From: Chaetoderma sp. LZ-2023a
Taxonomy: Eukaryota; Mollusca; Caudofoveata; Chaetodermatida; Chaetodermatidae
Assembly (NCBI GenBank): GCA_034401795.1
Contig: CM067366.1
Span: 73,331,087 to 73,395,086, forward strand
DNA: 64,000 nt
Reading direction: 5' to 3'
Shown: one piece after another, positions 25,230 to 37,920 of the stretch
Layout of the letters: every line of letters begins with the position of its first letter
Numbering within the stretch: the stretch's first letter is position 1
Notes under the pieces: generated by a model
Told to the model about the DNA's origin: nothing
The model's input: only the letters and a program-made list of their open reading frames with translations
The model's database searches: none
Made by a program: the position numbers and the translations under genes

Positions 25230-26460
25230 CGGAAAACGGCGTGGTGTCAACTTTTCCCTTCTCTCTCAAAGTAGCCAAAGTAAAGACCGCAGCAAACTAT
25301 GCAGGGAAAACAATATCATTATGCGCAGCATCAGCAAACGCTTAAAAGATCTTGTTATTCAACAAGCAGACGCCGTATCAGGTGAAATCGCGCTGTCACA
25401 GATGACTGTTACAAAATGTTTCGGGCAGCCCGAACTATGAGGCTTACTGAGTACACACCACCACTCACTGTACACAACTCTGAAGGATACTTTATCGGGA
25501 CTGACCAGGCAAAAGTCGATGCAAATCGAAAATCGTTCAAGGGAACAGTTCACTGACCATCATGATGAGCCTCAGGTTCTCAAGTGACCGTAGGCCATTA
25601 CTAACACCAATTAAAACTACAGAAATTGAGACGGCACTCAAAGCCCTGAAAAATGTACGTACATCCGGACCTGATGGCATGAACAATGAACTATTCAAAT
25701 ACACAAGTGACATTATCTCAAAAGCGATAACGCACCTAATCAATTCAGCCTTGACGCACCACCTTTCCATCGACGCTGTAGGCCAAGGCACCCTTATCGT
25801 GCTACATAAGCTCAAGAAGTCACCCGGCTCCCAGTCAATCCGTGACTCATTGCATTTCTCAACAGCATATTGAAAATGGTGTCCAATGTTACTCTATGCC
25901 ACATCTGAGACAAGATCGATAATTTTACTAAATCATGTTAAAGTGGCTTTAAATGTGAATGCAACTACGCAGACGGTTTCAACGTATGCGTGTGTCAGTA
26001 GTCATGTCAAAACATTGGGATTTCCACAAAATGGGTGTTGACATGTCACGAGCCTTCGACACAATTAAACGCTAAAAATCCTAGATGTACTACACCAGGC
26101 CAGTTGCAATGAAGATGAGCTGTCACTAGCCATACCACTGTTTGCAGACACCAAGCTAAGTGTATGAGTCAAGAGTGTGAAGTCTGCAGAGTTTGATACA
26201 TCAATACGCTCCCCACAGGGAGATGGACTATCCCTTGTGCTTTTCACGTTACCTTGCTGCTGCATTGAAATGTGTGTGGGGATATTCCACAACACCACAT
26301 CCCCCGGGCTTCATACTATGTATGCCACTAGAGATGGAATATGCCGATGATGTGCAGCTCATAGACGACGAAAAACCAAGATCGCAAATTCACACAAACA
26401 ACAAATCTGTTGAATCGTTGAAGTCCTTGTAGTTGATGAGCTGTTAGCTGTAATTGGGAT
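25230..26460 (+). pseudogene. RTE-like LINE, degenerate reverse transcriptase half
   Basis: On the plus strand, read through several frameshifts and stops: KRLKDLVIQQADAVSGEIAL, LTVHNSEGYFIGTDQAK, IETALKALKNVRTSGPDGMN, GVDMSRAFDTI (first catalytic Asp) and MEYADDVQLID (catalytic YADD). This is the downstream half of the same kind of LINE as the endonuclease at 24731-25160 but in opposite orientation, meeting it head to head near 25200. Not functional. Confidence 0.8.
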
Positions 26461-26501
26461 TCATTGCCATCCAAAAGAAGTCCTATCTTGAGTGAATACA
26501 T

Positions 26502-26878
26502 AATGGACCTTTCCATTTTAGCTATGCCCCGCCCATCACTAGCTAAGCTCCACCCACACCTCGCTGTGTTTGGATTGATCGATCCCCGAATGCCCTAGCT
26601 ATCAATTTCCTGAAAACTATACAGGGAAGCTGTTGAATATTTTGTAACTAATTTGACTGGGTGCTGTTGCTGCCATAGTCAAATTAGTTTCAAAATATTC
26701 AACAGAATATTTATTAAATAGTAAAAGCAAACAATTTATACAAGCCATAGACCGTCTTCAAATATCCGTTCGTGACGTACTTATCGACATCATTCATGAT
26801 GTCATCCATTATGATGTCATTCTACACAGCGCGTAGATGATTATGACGTCATACGATGGGTACATACTCTGGAAAGGG
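26502..26878 (+). mobile_element. MITE family A copy
   Basis: TAATGGACCTTTCCATTTTA at the left, ACTCTGGAAAGG at the right. It is nearly the same sequence as the copy at 20765-21166 but with a shortened hairpin loop, so these two are closely related. Confidence 0.9.
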
Positions 26879-26879
26879 G

Positions 26880-27370
26880 AAATGAATTGGCCAATTGAAT
26901 GATGTGAATATCTGAAGAACTGGCATCAAGATGATGCATCGTCATTAGTGGTATCTAAGCCCAGAGCTAGCAACACTTGTTCTGTTCTCAGAACAGCTGT
27001 CTTTCACCGAGAAATCAAACCTGGTGCTGAATATGAAGTCGGAACGAGGACCGCACCTGCTGAAAAACATTCCAAGCGATGTTGCAGAGTTGTGTCTTTC
27101 AAAATCTTTCTTTGTAACTACTGGCATTGATGATAGTTTCCTTGGACTACCTGTGGAGATTTGACCAGAAACGAAGTCTTCAAATTGCAGCAGCATTTGT
27201 CCGTAACATGACTTGTATCAATGACCCTGCTGAACGAGGAGTAGCATTTATAGACCAGTTCATTGCAACAACAAAAGATGATCAGAAACAATATCTGCTC
27301 CAAGTTGTTGAAAAGCACAGAAGGGAATCTACTAGTTGCAATCATGATGACATTGCTAACATGTAGACTA
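26880..27370 (+). pseudogene. fragment of a multicopy protein family of unknown function
   Basis: Read through at least two frames: LSKSFFVTTGIDDSFLGLP, then CINDPAERGVAFIDQF and QKQYLLQVVEKHRREST near the end. I recognise the N-D-x-A-E-R-x-V-x-L-I and Q-K-Q-x-L-L-Q-V-V-x-x-H-R pattern as the C-terminus of an abundant, probably transposon-borne, invertebrate protein family. Its function is unknown to me. The frame breaks show this copy is dead. Confidence 0.5.
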
Positions 27371-27769
27371 CATGTAGATTGTAGGCTACATTCACAAACT
27401 AGTAGATGATACGACAGCTTTCATACCTGTAAACATTTGTGATGTGTGGTTAATTATTTGGCTTGATCAGATTCAATACATGTGTCAATGTTTTCCCCTA
27501 CAATAGAACTTTGTGTATCGTAAACTGCTTCCATGTTTTAAACCCATTCCTAGATATATAGATTCTGTATAACACATATGCCTGATTATTGCAAAAGACT
27601 ATATATATGCATTGTGGAAATGAAAAAATTCTTGGGGGACCTCTAAATCTTCTCCAAATGACCTAATTTTTTTGCATGCAATATTATTTTAGGATACAGA
27701 AACTTTTTAGATGCGGAGACTGATATTCAAACTATTTTTGGGGGGACACCCTACTGAGCATGCATAGTG

Positions 27770-28255
27770 GGTGTGGCCTCCCTCTATCACCTGAATGTCA
27801 TGCATAGTGTGCATGGCCTCCCCTCTATTACCTGAGCATGCAGTGTGTGGCATCCCCTCTATCACCTGTGCATGCATAGTGTGTGTGGCATCACCCCTAT
27901 CACTTAAGCATGAATAGTGTGTGGCATCTTTCCCCTCCCCCCCCCCCCAAATAACATGAGCATGCACACTTTGTGTAGTCTCATCTATCACACAAGCATG
28001 CATAGTGTGTGGCCTCCCCTCTATCACATGAGCATGCATAGTGTGTGAGGTATCCACCCTATCACCTGAGCATGCTTTGTTTGTTTTGTCCCCTCTATAA
28101 CTTGAGCATGCAATGGCTGTGGCCTCCCCTCTATCATCGGAATGTCATGCATGGTGTGTGGCATCGCTCCCTATCACCTGAGCATGCATAATGGGTGTGG
28201 CGCCCCCTCTATCACCTGAGCATGCATAGTTTGTGGCGCCCTCTCTATCACCCGA
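27770..28255. repeat. minisatellite, unit about 36 bp
   Basis: Repeated CCCCTCTATCACCTGAGCAT followed by GCATAGTGTGTGGC, roughly 12 imperfect copies with variable spacing. Minus-strand ORFs across it are repeat artefacts. Confidence 0.9.
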
Positions 28256-28286
28256 ATGAACAGTATAACATGAGGTGAGCTTTACT

Positions 28287-28447
28287 TTAACCCTTTAACA
28301 CTCGAATCAGTTCATGAAAATTTCAAATTTCTTTTAGAAAATGTCCATTTGCAGATCAAGAGAATAGTTTTGAAAATTTTCCACTGGAATGACTGGCTCG
28401 GCTATCGAGCGAGTCATTCCAAAGGTAAATTTTCAAAAATAGTCCTC
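28287..28447. mobile_element. MITE family B copy, right end truncated
   Basis: TTAACCCTTTAACACTCG start, both hairpin arms around GGCTCGGCTATCGAGCG; ends where a 22-bp direct repeat begins. Confidence 0.8.
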
Positions 28448-28525
28448 ACTTGAAGTCTGTTGTCATGAAACTGGAAGTCTGTTGTCATGAAACCCGAAGT
28501 CTGTTGTCATGAAACTTGAAGTCTG
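28448..28525. repeat. 22-bp direct repeat, about 3.5 units
   Basis: Units of GAAGTCTGTTGTCATGAAAC, three complete copies and part of a fourth. Confidence 0.9.
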
Positions 28526-28544
28526 TCACTAAAGTGTGTCTTTG

Positions 28545-28775
28545 ATGAATTTACAATTTAATAGACAATCCGCTACATATTTTGAAACTAATTTATGTGG
28601 GAGCTGTTGCTGCCTTTAGTTTCAAAATATTCAGCACCTTACCTGTATAGATACCTCGAGATTTAGATTCAGGGAATTCAGGTTTCAAAGTTTTAAATCG
28701 ATTCCAAATGCACAAAAAGTTGGTGGAGCTTAGTTAGAAATGGGCCGGCATATTTAGAAATGGGCGGGGCATATA
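28545..28775 (-). mobile_element. MITE family A copy, degraded
   Basis: Hairpin arm ATATTTTGAAACTAATTT with inverse TTTCAAAATATTC, then the right-hand block GATGGGC-type sequence (AAATGGGCGGGGCATA). Left end unclear. Confidence 0.6.
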
Positions 28776-29204
28776 AAGAAAAGAATCCCTTTATTATCGT
28801 TTTCATTTGCACAAAATACAAATTTCTGTTCGGTCAAATGTCAATCAGCTGACCAAAAGAAGACAAGCGTGAGTGCAATGTAGCTGCTCCAAAAATTGTA
28901 AAAAATTGACAAACTGACTGACCGACTTATACTAGTTGCGAGTATAAGTCCACTTGACCAGCAGGTAAATGGACATTTATGTCAGCTCTGAAGACCATTG
29001 CAGAAGCTGTTTTTGCCTGGATTGATCAGTAAATTGTGAAAGGAGGAAAAGCAACCTATAATGACTGATCACTAAAAATAGTGGTAGCAATGCTCGACGT
29101 CATTACTGGTCACGAGATTCCTATGAATTAGAAATTACGACAAATGGTGGCAAATCTCAGCTGACAGGTCCAGGTAATACAAAAGGTGGTTGAATGATAT
29201 GACC

Positions 29205-29522
29205 ATGGGGTCAAATGACACCAGTATAGGCTGGAATGACATCAGTATAAGCTGGAATGACACCAGTATAGGCCGGAATGATGCCAGTATAGGCCGGAAT
29301 ACCAGAATAGGCCGGAATGACACCAGTATAGGCCGGAATGACATTAGTATAGGCCGGAATGATGCCAGGATAGGTTCGAATGACACCAGAATAGGCCGGA
29401 ATGACACCATAATAGGCTGGAATGACACCAGTATAGGCCGGAATGAGACCAGAATAGGCAGCAATGACACCAGTATAGGCCGGAATGACACCAGAATAGG
29501 CAGTAATGATGGCACCATGGGG
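29205..29522. repeat. 21-bp minisatellite, about 15 units
   Basis: Unit AGGCCGGAATGACACCAGTAT, length a multiple of three, so it is open in frames on both strands (114 and 127 codons). These frames are not considered genes. Confidence 0.93.
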
Positions 29523-29529
29523 TTAGCTC

Positions 29530-29757
29530 TATAATGGTCAAAACTGGCTTCTGTAGTGGTCTTGGGGAATGTTCAGCTACAGACCACGAAAAGACTATTT
29601 GCCAAAAATATCCCTCTAAAATGACTGGCTTGATAACCAAGGCAGACTTTCCAGTGGTAGATTTTCAAAAAACATACTTCTCTTTGTCTGTAAATGAACA
29701 TTCAATATAAAGCAAGAATTTTAATTTTCTTGACAAATTTGTACCATTAAAGGTTTA
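29530..29757. mobile_element. MITE family B copy, degraded
   Basis: AACTGGCTTCTGTAGTGGTC arm, loop TGGCTTGATAACCAAGGCAG, second arm TTTTCAAAAAACATACTTCTC and CATTAAAGGTTTAA end. Confidence 0.7.
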
Positions 29758-29940
29758 ACCGTTACAGACATGAAACGAGAAATTCTTCACCGTGTAAGAA
29801 ATATTCATTCAAATATTTTGAAACTAATATGACTGAGAGCTGTTGCTGTCAGTGAAATTAGTATTCAAAATATTCATAATCTTTCCTGAATAGTTGTCCT
29901 AAGGTTGAGACACGGAAATTTTAAACGTCAAAGGGTTAGT
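29758..29940. mobile_element. hairpin element with family A-like core (possible family G)
   Basis: Starts in AACCGTTACAGAC, contains AAATATTTTGAAACTAATATG and its inverse around a GCTGTTGCTG loop, and ends CGTCAAAGGGTTAG. Ends like families B and E, core like family A. Confidence 0.5.
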
Positions 29941-30986
29941 GATGCTCACTGCAGGTATTAGGGTGAGTAAACTTCGTGGCCCTGTTACACATGAAGAACA
30001 TGGACAATATTTATAGCAATAATATACATGTATAATGCATATTTTATTATTTGTTCTGGTATCATGATTATTTATCACAAGGCTTATCACGAGGATGTAA
30101 GTTTACCATTTTAATGGAAATAGAAAATATGAAAATTTAAATTTTGGTCATAACAATGGATTCTTAACGAAATTCTATTAAAAAAACAATGATTAAAGCT
30201 GAAATGAGGTGTTAAAATAGCTGATGTACCCGTATCAGTGGGATAAATAAATGCCCATTTAAATCATGTGTTAAATAGTTGATGTACCGGTCAGTATCAC
30301 AACGCTATAAATACATCATATCCATTTTCATAGCTGACCAGTGCATGCGTGCGTGCGTGTGTGTCCATGACATGACTTGTATAAATAGATTACAATTGCG
30401 TCAATATTTCATAAAATACACAGTTTCTTTTGAAATAAGTTAATAACGAAAACAGCTTTTGTTCAATATCTGACTGCCTGTCACCAACACGCTGATCGAT
30501 TTCCATCTCAAAATGTATCACCAGTATGAAACGTAATCAAGCTAATCTATTTGCTTATAAGACATTTATACACCATACATGCTACCATAGTTTCAATGAA
30601 AATGAGTGAAATTTGCGTGACTTTACACACACATGTGACAATGAATTTGAGGCATATTGGTCTGTTTAATAAAAACAGCAGGAAAAACTGTACTAGAACC
30701 AATTGCAAATATTGTGTGTACTAAAGGCAATTTCGGCAACACCGCTTTCGATATCTGCCTTGTTTACCATTGATTCCTAACTCGAGTGACATATATACAG
30801 GTGGCTTATCGATTGCCAGAATTGAATAAGTTGAAATTAGAATTCTCATTTTGCGGGTTTTCAAATTTGCATTTCCTGCTTATTTCATACTTTTTGCTTA
30901 CATTATTTATATGTGGCGGACAGATTTTGATTGTTTTTTCAACCATATTGTATACAACACTATTAAAATTGTGTTGGCATACAGAC
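29941..30986. other. no gene recognised
   Basis: AT-rich sequence without coding or repeat signals beyond a short GT run at 30349-30363. Confidence 0.4.
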
Positions 30987-31210
30987 TTAACATTCAAACC
31001 CACCAAAAATGGCTTCTGATATGCTCGTGAAAAATGCCCATTTGCTGAACAAGACTATTTTTTTTAAATTTTATCACTGCAATAACTGTCTTGATAACTG
31101 AGCCAGTCATTGCAATGGTAAATTTTCAGAAATAGTCTTTTCTTGGTCTGCAAATGGACATTTTCTGAGAAAATTTAAGTTTTAATGAACAAATTTAAGC
31201 CCAGTGTTAA
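30987..31210. mobile_element. MITE family B copy
   Basis: CTTAACATTCAAACCCACC left end, loop TGTCTTGATAACTGAGCCAG, right arm ending AGTGTTAAAAA. Moderately diverged. Confidence 0.75.
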
Positions 31211-31266
31211 AAATTTGGACAAACTAGGAATTCATATTAAACCAATATGCACAAAGATAATGATTG

Positions 31267-31474
31267 TTAACCCTTACCACTCTGATGTTAAAATTTTCAA
31301 TTTTCAAATTAACTTAAAAGATGAACTGGTGTTCATTTTTCAACAAATTTGGTGGAAGATGGTGCTGTCGTAGACAGCAACATCGTCCACCAAAATTGTT
31401 GAAAAATGTACACCAGTTTCTTTACTATTATCACAGTAAAAGATAGAATATTGACATCAGAGTGGTAAGGGTTA
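31267..31474. mobile_element. MITE family E copy (TTAA ends, 208 bp)
   Basis: The termini TTAACCCTTACCACTCTGA and TCAGAGTGGTAAGGGTTAA are exact inverses. The internal hairpin arms GGTGGAAGATGGTGCTGTCG and inverse meet at TAGACAGC. It shares TTAACCCTT with family B but no internal sequence. Confidence 0.9.
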
Positions 31475-31489
31475 AAGGCGAAATAAGAG

Positions 31490-32100
31490 TGATCACGGCA
31501 TCATGGGTGATAATACACACCCATGCTCACACTCCACAAGAATTCCACGCAATTAAATGTCTCCCCCTCTCTCCTGTTTCTCACAGTTAGCTTGACCGTT
31601 GACCTTGTGACCTCAATGATATTATTCTGCTTCCTAACATTATAGGTAGCCTTGTCTTCAAGGTTAGTTCCAATAGGATTAATCAATCGTGTAAATAAAC
31701 GCAAACGGAAAAACAATGTTGAAAGAGCAGTCAAATAGCAATGTCAGAATGGCCATGACCTTTGACCCAATGAGCTCACTATCATCATGCTGCCTCGTTA
31801 GTTTGCATCCTGGAGGATTAAGCAATCCTAAAACATAGGCAAACAAAAACTTAACATTAGAAATACAGACATGAGAGAGGTTAAATATGAAGGGTACAAT
31901 GACCTTGACCAAGTGATGTCACTATCAGCACGCAGTTTCCCTATGGTACATGGAATCATATGTCCTGGTTTGGTTCCAGTAGGATGAAACAATCCTAAAA
32001 TATAGGCACCGATGATTTACTAAACGCAAAAACTTAAGGTTGATGCCGTTGCTGAAGTGGTGATACCTATGTCTGGCTTTTGTGCCGCAGGCGAGACAAT
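31490..32100. repeat. dispersed repeat with tandem units of roughly 120-170 bp
   Basis: Units share TGACCTTGACC, ATGTCACTATCA, a block like GGTTCCAGTAGGATGAAACA and CAATCCTAAAATATAGGC. The tail ends TTTGTGCCGCAGGCGAGACA, a phrase I associate with mollusc repeats. ORFs here are not genes. Confidence 0.65.
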
Positions 32101-32289
32101 AACTATATTTATAAAAAAAAACTTTTTGAAAACAATTTTTAAAATGCTAAAATATCAAGAAAATATATAATTGATATAAAAATACCCAAAAAAACTAAAT
32201 TACAAAAACACAGCCATCAAAGATAAGCATTATGACACGATACACAAGAATAAAGTTATGTATAAATCTGAATAATAGTAGCACTATAA

Positions 32290-33695
32290 CAAGAACTCCG
32301 TAAACGGCACATAATACCCTGCCATGATGACAAACTAATAAATGACAGCTATCAGAAAATATTTATTTCTTCCTTAGACCAGTAATCCTTATTAAGTGTC
32401 AAAGCGATCTGCTAAACGGTCAAGGAGGTATCATCCGGAAACCAATTTTCAAGATGGCTGCCGCTGACTGGTGGCCATATTGGATTTCGGATTATCATAA
32501 ATTTAGGTTTCTTCACCAGACATATTCCAACGACCCTAGGAAGTGATCCGATAAATGGTAACGGAGATATCATCCCGAAACCAACTTTCAAGATTGCAGC
32601 CCATGGCTGGTGGCCATCTTGGATTTTGGATCAGTGTCGATTTCGATAAGTTTCTTCCTCAGACCTAGTCCAACCACTCTATGAAGTTTTAAAGCGATCC
32701 GATAAACGGTAACAGAGTTATCATCCGGAAACGAATTTTCAAGATGGCCACCAGTGGCTGGCGGCCATCTTGGATTTCTGATCATTGTCAATCTAGATAG
32801 GTTTTTTCACCAGAGGTAGTCAAACCACCTGATGAAGTTTAAAAGCGATCCGATAAATGATAACGGAGTTATCATCTGGAAACCAATTTTCAAGATGGCC
32901 ACCAGTGGCTGGCATCCATCTTGGATTTTGGATCATTTTCAATTTCGATAGGCTTCTTCCGCAGACCTAGTCCAACCACTCTATGAAGTTTCAAAGCGAT
33001 GCGTTAAACGGTAACAGAGTTGTCATCCGGAAACCAATTTTCAAGATGGCCACCAGTGGTTGGCGGCCATCTTGGATTTCGGATCATTGACAATTTCGAT
33101 AGCTTTCTTCCGCAGACCTAGTCTAACCACTCCATGAAGTTTCAAAGCGATCCGATAAACGGTAACGGAGTTATCATCCGGAAAATAATTTTCAAGATGG
33201 ACGCCGGTTGTTGGCGGCCATCTTGGATTTCGGATCATCATCCATTTCGATAGGTTTCTTCCCCAGACCTATTCCAATTAGTATATGAAGTTTCAAAGTG
33301 ATCCGATAAACGGTAACAGAGATATCATCTGGAAACCAATTTTCAAGATGGCTGTTGGTGGCCCTCTTGGATTTCGGATCATCGTCGATTACGATAGGGT
33401 TCTTCCTCAGAGCTAGTCCAATCACTCTATGAAGTTTCAAAACGAGCCGATAAACGATAATGGAGTTAACATCCTGAAACCAATTTTCAAGATGGCCACC
33501 GATGGCCATCTTGGATTTCGGATCATCATTGATTTCGATAGGGTTCTTCCCCACCCCTAGTCCAACCACCCTATGGAATTTCAATGTGATCCGACTAACA
33601 TTAATGGAGTTATCATCCGGAAGCCACTCTGCCGCCCGCAACCCAACCGGACGACGCCATTATATACCACGGCAAATTTTTTGGCGGGGTATAAG
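32290..33695 (+). repeat. dispersed repeat family D, about 8 internal units
   Basis: Same head (GAACTCCGTAAACGGC) and tail (GGCGGGGTATAAG) as 19590-20350 but with twice as many internal units, at a spacing of about 150 bp judged from the AAGATGGC words near 32453, 32745, 32896, 33044, 33195, 33346 and 33491. The unit length is near a multiple of three, which explains the repetitive minus-strand ORFs. Confidence 0.9.
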
Positions 33696-33739
33696 AATTA
33701 ATTGTGATTTTCGATTTAATCACGTAGTCGCGCAAGCCT

Positions 33740-34075
33740 AATATATATAGCCTATAATTTTATATCACAGTATCATTGTTATTGCGTAGGTCATCGCATA
33801 GGGCTGGGCAAGACAGGGAAAAGGTGTGGGGTATCAGTGCTATGGAAGCTACAAGTATTATGCAAAATCACATTGAATATAACTGACAAACAGATATGAT
33901 TTGATCTTGAAAGGGCAAAATACCTGCTAGATCATCCGCCATGGTATTGTGCCATGAGTAACCCATAAGTATACAGGCTAAATCCTGAACCATAATGCAT
34001 AAACACTTACTATAACGACAGTACAAGCACTACTGGCCGGAGTCTTAAAAATACATGCAACTTTCAGCTAAATCA
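33740..34075. other. no gene recognised
   Basis: Between family D and the TA tract. No ORF, hairpin or known repeat was recognised. Confidence 0.4.
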
Positions 34076-34079
34076 TTTT

Positions 34080-34338
<259 letters not shown>

Positions 34339-34539
34339 CCTAATAATATACCTCGTTGTAATCAATGTACACTATATAACAAAAAAAAATGTGTTAAATT
34401 AAATGACCATGCACTGTAGGTAAATTATCCTCAAAATAACATTAAAAAATATTGAATAATAAAAAAGACTATTTACCATTACATAGAGCAATTCAGAAAA
34501 GTTTCATTAAAATTGTGTAAGACTTGATGAATTAAATAT

Positions 34540-34724
34540 CTATTTACAAATTCCATATTTACATGAATAGACACAGAGAAAAAGTATAGAACACAACACA
34601 ATAATACAGCACATTATGGACATAAAGATTGCTGAGGTTTTCGTCACGGCATACAGCACACTACTGCAGTATATTGACACGGTGGTGTCATGAGCGACCG
34701 TACCACTTCTGATCACAACTAAAC
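34540..34724 (-). CDS. gene 2 coding exon 6 (helix 4, stop)
   Basis: Acceptor TTAATTTCCAG; encodes GLVVIRSGTVAHDTTVSIYC, then a hydrophobic helix ending in LFLCVYSCKYGICK-stop (TAG). Too short and too spliced to be noticed as an ORF, but it matches gene 1 exon 5 in position, phase and content. Confidence 0.83.
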
Positions 34725-37700
34725 CTGGAAATTAACAACACAATCAAAATGGCGCATAAATTTAGTGTCGTATAATAAGCTTTTTACAATTATCTAGTTT
34801 TATTAATGGTTACAATCTTTGTAAAATAATTAAGTATTGGGAAGAAGGTAGTGCGATCACTGCCCATGTGTATGTGTGTCTGCGTGCGCATGTGTGACTT
34901 TGGCCGTGATCAGGATCAAAGAAGCTGAATTCGGATCGGATCAAATTCCGGATTTGTGGATATCTCAAAAGGCAGTCAGTATAAGCCTGCCTGCCAGAGG
35001 TTGGAAACAATCTTACTGATACATATTAATTACTGTCACCGATATCAATAGCTTAACTTTTAGCACTATGATGTCAAAATTTTAAATTTTCAAATTAAAT
35101 TAAAAGATGAACTGGTGTTCATTTTTAAACAGATTTGGTGGGAGATGTTGCTGTCTTAGACAGCAACATCTTCCACCAAAATTGTTTAAAAATGTACACC
35201 AGTTTGTTTGATATTGACACACTAAAAGGTAGAATATTGACATCAGAGTGGCAAGGACTATCAGTCCAAAATGAACACTAGTTATCATAGGAAATAGAAT
35301 CAGACTAAAATATCAGTTTTTATCATATAAACATAGCTTTCAGCATTGATCATATGTCTCGATATGAACACATGTGTAACATCTAATGAAAGATTTTCAT
35401 TGGTTAGATAACACGTAAGAAATATTTTCATTGGCTAGATAACGCGCAATAATCCCACATGCCCTGTAACTTCACAAATATTTTGTAGCAACGACGTCGG
35501 CGACTATGTAAATACGGCGAGATACATTATGTTGTTGATTTAAATTCTGTAATATATATACTAACTAGTTCTGAAATACTTTTGTAAACTTGGATGATAG
35601 ATCAGAAATTTTTATGTATTAACTCTTTAACACTCATATCCGCCAAAAATGGCCTCTGCAGTAGTCTTGAGAAATGTCCATTTGCAGACCAAGACAAGAG
35701 TATTTTTGAAAATTTACAACTGGAATAACTGGCTCAATAACCGAGGCAGTCATTCCGGTGGTAAATTTTCAAAAATACTCTTCTCTTGGTCTGCAAATGG
35801 ACATTTTATGAGAAAATTTAAATTTTTAAATTTCAGTGTTAAAGGGTTAATTGTAATTTAAAGTTTGAAATAATGATGTTTTGTTTGTCATTATTTTTTG
35901 TGTCGCCATAATAGTGATGTTATAGCAAGTGACGCGGCACAGCGACGAAAATGACCAGCGCAAAATGGTGCATTTAAACAGGTTTCTGGGATTCACATTA
36001 TTGGAATATTTGTTAAAATATCAGTTTATATGATAAATAGAATATCAAACTTGGTCTAATTTCTTATCACTATTATCATATCACTGTTCGCTAAAGCCTG
36101 CGCAATGTGATAATTTTAGACTCGGTTGATAAGAGTGATATGAAATGGGACAGCGTTTCAGGTCCTCTAACTAGGAGTTGTTTCTACTTACCAAATATAG
36201 TCACACTCAATACTATAACGACTAGCAGTAGTTGCAAGAATGTCACAAATCGTATCCATGATTTATCTCCATTTTTAAAGCAACAACAAAAACATGCGTA
36301 AAACAACACTCCAGATTTCACTCCAATACCGACGAGTACAGCACAGATTGGAGTGAGACCACAAAGCAGGAGAAACATAGGAATATGTGGCTCACTGCGA
36401 CACTCGTTATAAAGCACACTGGCTGCAAAATTAAATAAAACAGTGTGTGTCACTCACCTGGAGCACTATGCATTTTTGTAAAAATTGTTGGTGGGTGGTT
36501 TTTAAATGAGATTGTGGACATTTTTGCAAGTCCAATATGGCCGCCAAACACGCTACATTTTGATTGGTCCACTGCAGCCATGTTTCTGATGTAGCTCCTT
36601 CCCTTGAACAAATTTTAATGGCACTCAGTGCTTAATCATATCCGTTCAGTGGTTCTGGAGTTCTTTTGGCAAAAACCAGATTATCCAAGATGCCCGCCAA
36701 ACCATTTGGCCAATCAAGTTCCCTTAAACAAACTTAGTGCAGCTCTTGCCCTAGATGATATTTCATGTGTTTTTAATTGATCCCCCAAGCGGTTTCTGAG
36801 AATTTTTTTATAGATATTTCTACAAATTGGCCGAAATTCATGATGGCCACCGGTCAAATAGGCTGATCGGTTTCATTTGCACAAACCTGGATCCCTATGC
36901 CCTAAGGACGCTTCCTTCCAAATATAAATGAAATTGGCCTAGCAGTTCTCGAGAAGACATTAAAAATTTCTCATTGCTTTAGTATGGGAGTCTTTGGCGG
37001 GAAAATAATCCAAGATGGCCACCAAAATGTTTATCCGGCAGTTTTGAAAATGTCAAATTTGAGACCAGAATACAAAAAAACATGTATAAAACCAATTTCG
37101 GCCTCAAAATCCATCAAATAAAAAATCCAATGTGGCCGCCAAACACGCTACATTTTGATTGGCCCATGGCGGCCATGTTTTTTGATGGATCAACTCCCTT
37201 GAACGAAGTTCAATGGCCCTTAGTCCCTAATCATATCTCCAAAATTTTGGCATGATCCCTTCAGCGGTTCTGGAGAAGTCGTTTTCGGGAAAATTACATG
37301 TAGGTCATCCAAGATGGCCGCCGAACCACTTGGTCAATCAAGACCTCTTGAACAAACTTGGCTTACCGCTTTCCCTAGATGATGTTTCATGAGTTTTGAC
37401 TCGATTCTCCAAACTGTTTTGGACAAGAAGATTTTTGAAGACGTTTCCTAAAATCGACCAAAATCCAAGATGGCCGCCAGCCAAATTGATCGATCGGCTT
37501 CGTTTGAATAAATGTGGATCCCTATGCCCTGAGGATGCTTCCTGCCAAATATAATTGGAATAGGCCCAGTGGTTCTTGAGAAGTTTAAAGGAAAAGTTGA
37601 CGGACGACGGACGGATGATCGCCATGGTATAATCTCACTAGGCCTTTCAGGCCAGGTGAGCTAATAAATGCTATTGTGAGGAGGTTTTTTCTTTCAACGA

Positions 37701-37889
37701 TCTTTTGACCAAAAACACAAGAATAGTGCAGTAAATTCAAGGGCCTAGCTGCAAAATTTTTAGGCTAAATATAGAATTTCACGTTTAGACACAAAGAAAA
37801 GTGGTGGGAGTGGGTGGTGATGGAAAGGGGAAAGGGGGGGGGCAACAACATATCTTTGCTCACCACCCACCCAATCACATCCAAAAGGG

Positions 37890-37920
<31 letters not shown>

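Noticed and set aside
32588..33641. Several minus-strand ORFs with repeated LKLHRVVGLGLRK
   Set aside because: Translations of the family D repeat, whose unit length is close to a multiple of three.
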